DNA of 38,216 nt from Betaproteobacteria bacterium (lineage in GTDB: Bacteria > Pseudomonadota > Gammaproteobacteria > Burkholderiales > Burkholderiaceae_F), in contig VBCK01000153.1 of the NCBI GenBank assembly GCA_005882215.1, forward strand, positions 1 to 38,216, given 5' to 3'. The notes under the pieces are model-generated. The model made no database searches, was not told where the DNA came from, and saw only the letters and a program-made list of their open reading frames with translations. The position numbers and the translations under genes were made by a program. Numbering within the stretch: position 1 is the stretch's first letter; each line of letters opens with the position of its first letter. Below, in pieces: positions 35,998 through 38,216 of the stretch.

Positions 35998-38216
35998 TCA
36001 GTCCAGCATCAGCAGGCTCGCGTTGCCGCCGGCGGCCGCCGTGTTGGTGCTGACCACGCGCTCGGCCACCATCCACTGGAGCCCGTATTCGGGCCCGCCT
36101 TGCAGCACCCGCACGCGCGGGCCATCGCGCTGCGCCAGTTGCTGCCGCAGCGCAATGGGATCCGACCCGCGGTCGGCCAGCGCGACCTCGAAGTTGGCCG
36201 ACTCCCATCGATCGGTCCAGTCGATCCGGGCCGCGACCGCCGGCGGCAACTCGCCGGCCAGCGCACGCGTCCAGGGCGAGTCTTCCAGCAGCGGCCGGTT
36301 CGAAGTCGCGATCGCGGCCGCGATCTGCAGCAGGCACGCGCTCGGGTCCGCGCTGCGGCACAGCGCGCGGCCACGCGGCCGGTAATCGAGCACATTGCTC
36401 TCGCCGGTCGGGCCAGACAGCTCGTGCCGGCATCCGATCGGCGTTGTGTCGCGGTAACGGCGACATACCCGGACGAGTTCGCCGTGCCCCTTTTTTGCGG
36501 CCCACTCCGTCAGCGCCGCCAGCTCGGGCGGCCCGGGCTCGCGAGCGCTGGCGCCGACCGGCGCCAGCGCCTGCGCGTCGGTCCCGGTTCGAAGCCGCGG
36601 CATCATCCACGGGCCGCCGGCTTTCGGACCGGTGCCGGACAGCCCCTCGCCTCCGAACGGCTGCACGCCGACCACCGCGCCGATCATGTTGCGGTTCACG
36701 TAGATGTTGCCGGCACGGACGCAATCGGACACGAAGCGGATCGCTTCGTCGATGCGGCTGTGAACGCCGAATGTGAGCGCATAGCCGGTGGCGTTGATCG
36801 CATCGATCAGCTCGCCCAGCCGATCGCGCCGGTAACGCAGCACATGCAGCACCGGACCGAACACCTCGTGCTGCAGCTCATCGACCGAGTCGATTTCAAT
36901 CACCGACGGCGCGATGAACGTGCCTTGCTCGCACTCGGGGGTGAGCGGCACCCGCTCGATCCGATGCCGCTGCTGCATCCGGTCCAGGTGCTGCTGGATC
37001 GCCCGCGCCGCTTGCGCGTCGATCACCGGGCCCACATCGGTGTCCAGGCGCGCCGGGTCGCCGACCCGCAGCTCGGCGGCGGCTCCGTACAGCATCGGCA
37101 GGATCCGCGGCGCGACCTCGTCCTGCAGGCACAGCAGCCGCAGCGCAGAGCAGCGCTGGCCGGCGCTGTCGAAGGCCGAAGTCAGCGCGTCGCGGACCAC
37201 CTGCTCGGGCAGCGCACTGGAATCGACGATCATCGCGTTCTGTCCGCCGGTTTCCGCCACCAGCACGGCCGGCGCGCTGCTGGCACGCGCTGCCAGATCG
37301 CGGTCGATCGACTGCGCTGCCCGCGTAGAACCCGTGAAGAGAACCCCACGCAAGCGCGCATCGCGCACCAGATGCGCGCCGACCGCCGCACCGCCGGGCG
37401 CGAGCTGCAGCGCCTCGCGCGGCACGCCCGCCTCATGCAGCAGGCGCACCGCGGCGGCAGCCATCAGTGGAGTCTGTGGCGCCGGCTTGGCAATCACGAC
37501 ATTGCCCGCCGCCAGCGCGGCGGCGATCTGGCCGGTGAAAATCGCCAGTGGAAAGTTCCACGGCGAAATCGCCACCACCGGCCCCAGCGGCTCGCCCGGC
37601 AACGGCGGCCCGCCCTCGAGCAGACTGGAGTAATAGCGGCAGAAGTCGGCCGCTTCCCGCACCTCGGTCAATGTGTTGCCGATCGTTCGGCCGGCCTCGT
37701 GCACGCCCAGCCACATCAACGAGAGACGGTCCGCCTCGAGCCGGTCCGCGGCCGCGCGCAGAATCGCAGCCCGCTGCGGCGCCGACACCAGCGCCCAGGC
37801 CGGCGCAGCGTCGTGCGCCACCGCCAGCGCGTGTTCGAGTTGCGCGGCGCCGGCCTCGACCGCGGTGCCGATCCGCCGGGACCGGTCGGCCGGACTGCGC
37901 ACTTCGCCCGCCGGGCCGGTGGGCTCGCCCGCGTGCCACGGACGGCGCGCCGCCGAGTCGAAACCGGACTCGATCGCCGCGAGCGCCGGCTCGTCGTTCA
38001 GGTCCAGGCCGAGCGAATTGGCCCGTTGCGAGCCGTACAGCTCGGGCGGCCGCGCAATACGCGGGTGCGCAGCGCCGCGCACGGCTTGCGCCTGAGCAAC
38101 CGGGTCGGCCAGCAGCTGCGCCAGATCCAGTTGCGGATCCGCGACCTGGCTGACGAACGAGGTATTGGCGCCGTTTTCGAGCAGGCGCCGCACCAGGTAA
38201 GGCAGCAGGGTGTCGT
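35998..38216 (-). CDS. putA: Bifunctional proline utilization protein PutA, C-terminal part (5' end outside window)
   Basis: Oxidises proline to glutamate. What is visible is the end of the proline dehydrogenase domain (YLVRRLLENGANTSFVSQ at the right edge) and the whole glutamate-semialdehyde/P5C dehydrogenase domain: ISPWNFPLAIFTGQ, AKPAPQTPL, FTGSTRAAQ, catalytic Glu codon 37252-37254 in VAETGGQNA, catalytic Cys codon 37150-37152 in SAGQRCSA, and PFGGEGLSGTGPKAGG. The C-terminal domain ends with NTAAAGGNASLLML, a hallmark of long PutA proteins. The frame is open to the last base, so the gene continues off the window; any N-terminal DNA-binding domain is not visible. Confidence 0.95.
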   Translation of the reverse strand, partial: DTLLPYLVRRLLENGANTSFVSQVADPQLDLAQLLADPVAQAQAVRGAAHPRIARPPELYGSQRANSLGLDLNDEPALAAIESGFDSAARRPWHAGEPTGPAGEVRSPADRSRRIGTAVEAGAAQLEHALAVAHDAAPAWALVSAPQRAAILRAAADRLEADRLSLMWLGVHEAGRTIGNTLTEVREAADFCRYYSSLLEGGPPLPGEPLGPVVAISPWNFPLAIFTGQIAAALAAGNVVIAKPAPQTPLMAAAAVRLLHEAGVPREALQLAPGGAAVGAHLVRDARLRGVLFTGSTRAAQSIDRDLAARASSAPAVLVAETGGQNAMIVDSSALPEQVVRDALTSAFDSAGQRCSALRLLCLQDEVAPRILPMLYGAAAELRVGDPARLDTDVGPVIDAQAARAIQQHLDRMQQRHRIERVPLTPECEQGTFIAPSVIEIDSVDELQHEVFGPVLHVLRYRRDRLGELIDAINATGYALTFGVHSRIDEAIRFVSDCVRAGNIYVNRNMIGAVVGVQPFGGEGLSGTGPKAGGPWMMPRLRTGTDAQALAPVGASAREPGPPELAALTEWAAKKGHGELVRVCRRYRDTTPIGCRHELSGPTGESNVLDYRPRGRALCRSADPSACLLQIAAAIATSNRPLLEDSPWTRALAGELPPAVAARIDWTDRWESANFEVALADRGSDPIALRQQLAQRDGPRVRVLQGGPEYGLQWMVAERVVSTNTAAAGGNASLLMLD

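Overview
This window is high-GC, gene-dense bacterial chromosome, most likely from a betaproteobacterium of the order Burkholderiales. The supports are a small DUF3460 protein (a family I know mainly from Betaproteobacteria) next to metG, the divergent apbC/mrp-metG pair, the thyA-folA cluster and the gcvT-gcvH-gcvP order. It is mainly housekeeping DNA. The exception is a scarred accessory stretch at about 29.7-32.5 kb. I see no rRNA, tRNA, CRISPR array or insertion sequence.

Layout. 0-0.7 kb: a 49-residue peptide gene with a textbook double-glycine leader and a six-residue core, then a gene-free gap. 0.7-2 kb (-): threonine ammonia-lyase. 2-8.9 kb (+): MAPEG protein, ABC exporter with a palindromic repeat in frame in its linker, thymidylate synthase, an exported DUF3857/transglutaminase/TPR protein with a frameshift, dihydrofolate reductase and a DUF4337 membrane protein. 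8.9-15.6 kb (-): a likely operon gcvT-gcvH-gcvP-ettA-PEBP. 15.7-19.5 kb (-): a large hybrid histidine kinase and dCTP deaminase. 19.6-20.8 kb (+): DSD1-family PLP enzyme. 20.9-21.8 kb (-): DUF4238-like protein. 22-26.4 kb (+): exported oligopeptidase B, a glutathione transferase, a secreted alpha/beta-hydrolase and a small winged-helix protein. 26.4-29.6 kb (-): GGDEF-EAL protein.

29.7-32.5 kb is different. It holds an AlgH/YqgE-family protein that carries a signal peptide, then three damaged loci in a row: a BrnT toxin reduced to its N-terminus and joined in frame to an intact BrnA antitoxin, a 5' fragment of a DUF4440 gene, and an amidohydrolase with an internal deletion and frameshift. Housekeeping resumes with apbC (-), metG (+), DUF3460 (+) and the 3' part of putA (-), which runs off the right edge.

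Functional links: thyA, folA, dcd and the gcv operon all feed one-carbon and thymidylate metabolism. ThyA consumes methylene-tetrahydrofolate, FolA regenerates tetrahydrofolate, the glycine cleavage system recharges it, and Dcd feeds dUMP synthesis. The most novel candidates are the double-glycine micropeptide, the collapsed BrnT-BrnA locus with its palindromic promoter, the palindromic repeat inside the ABC exporter, and the DSD1 enzyme lacking a metal-ligand histidine. All calls are from reading the sequence; no database search was run.
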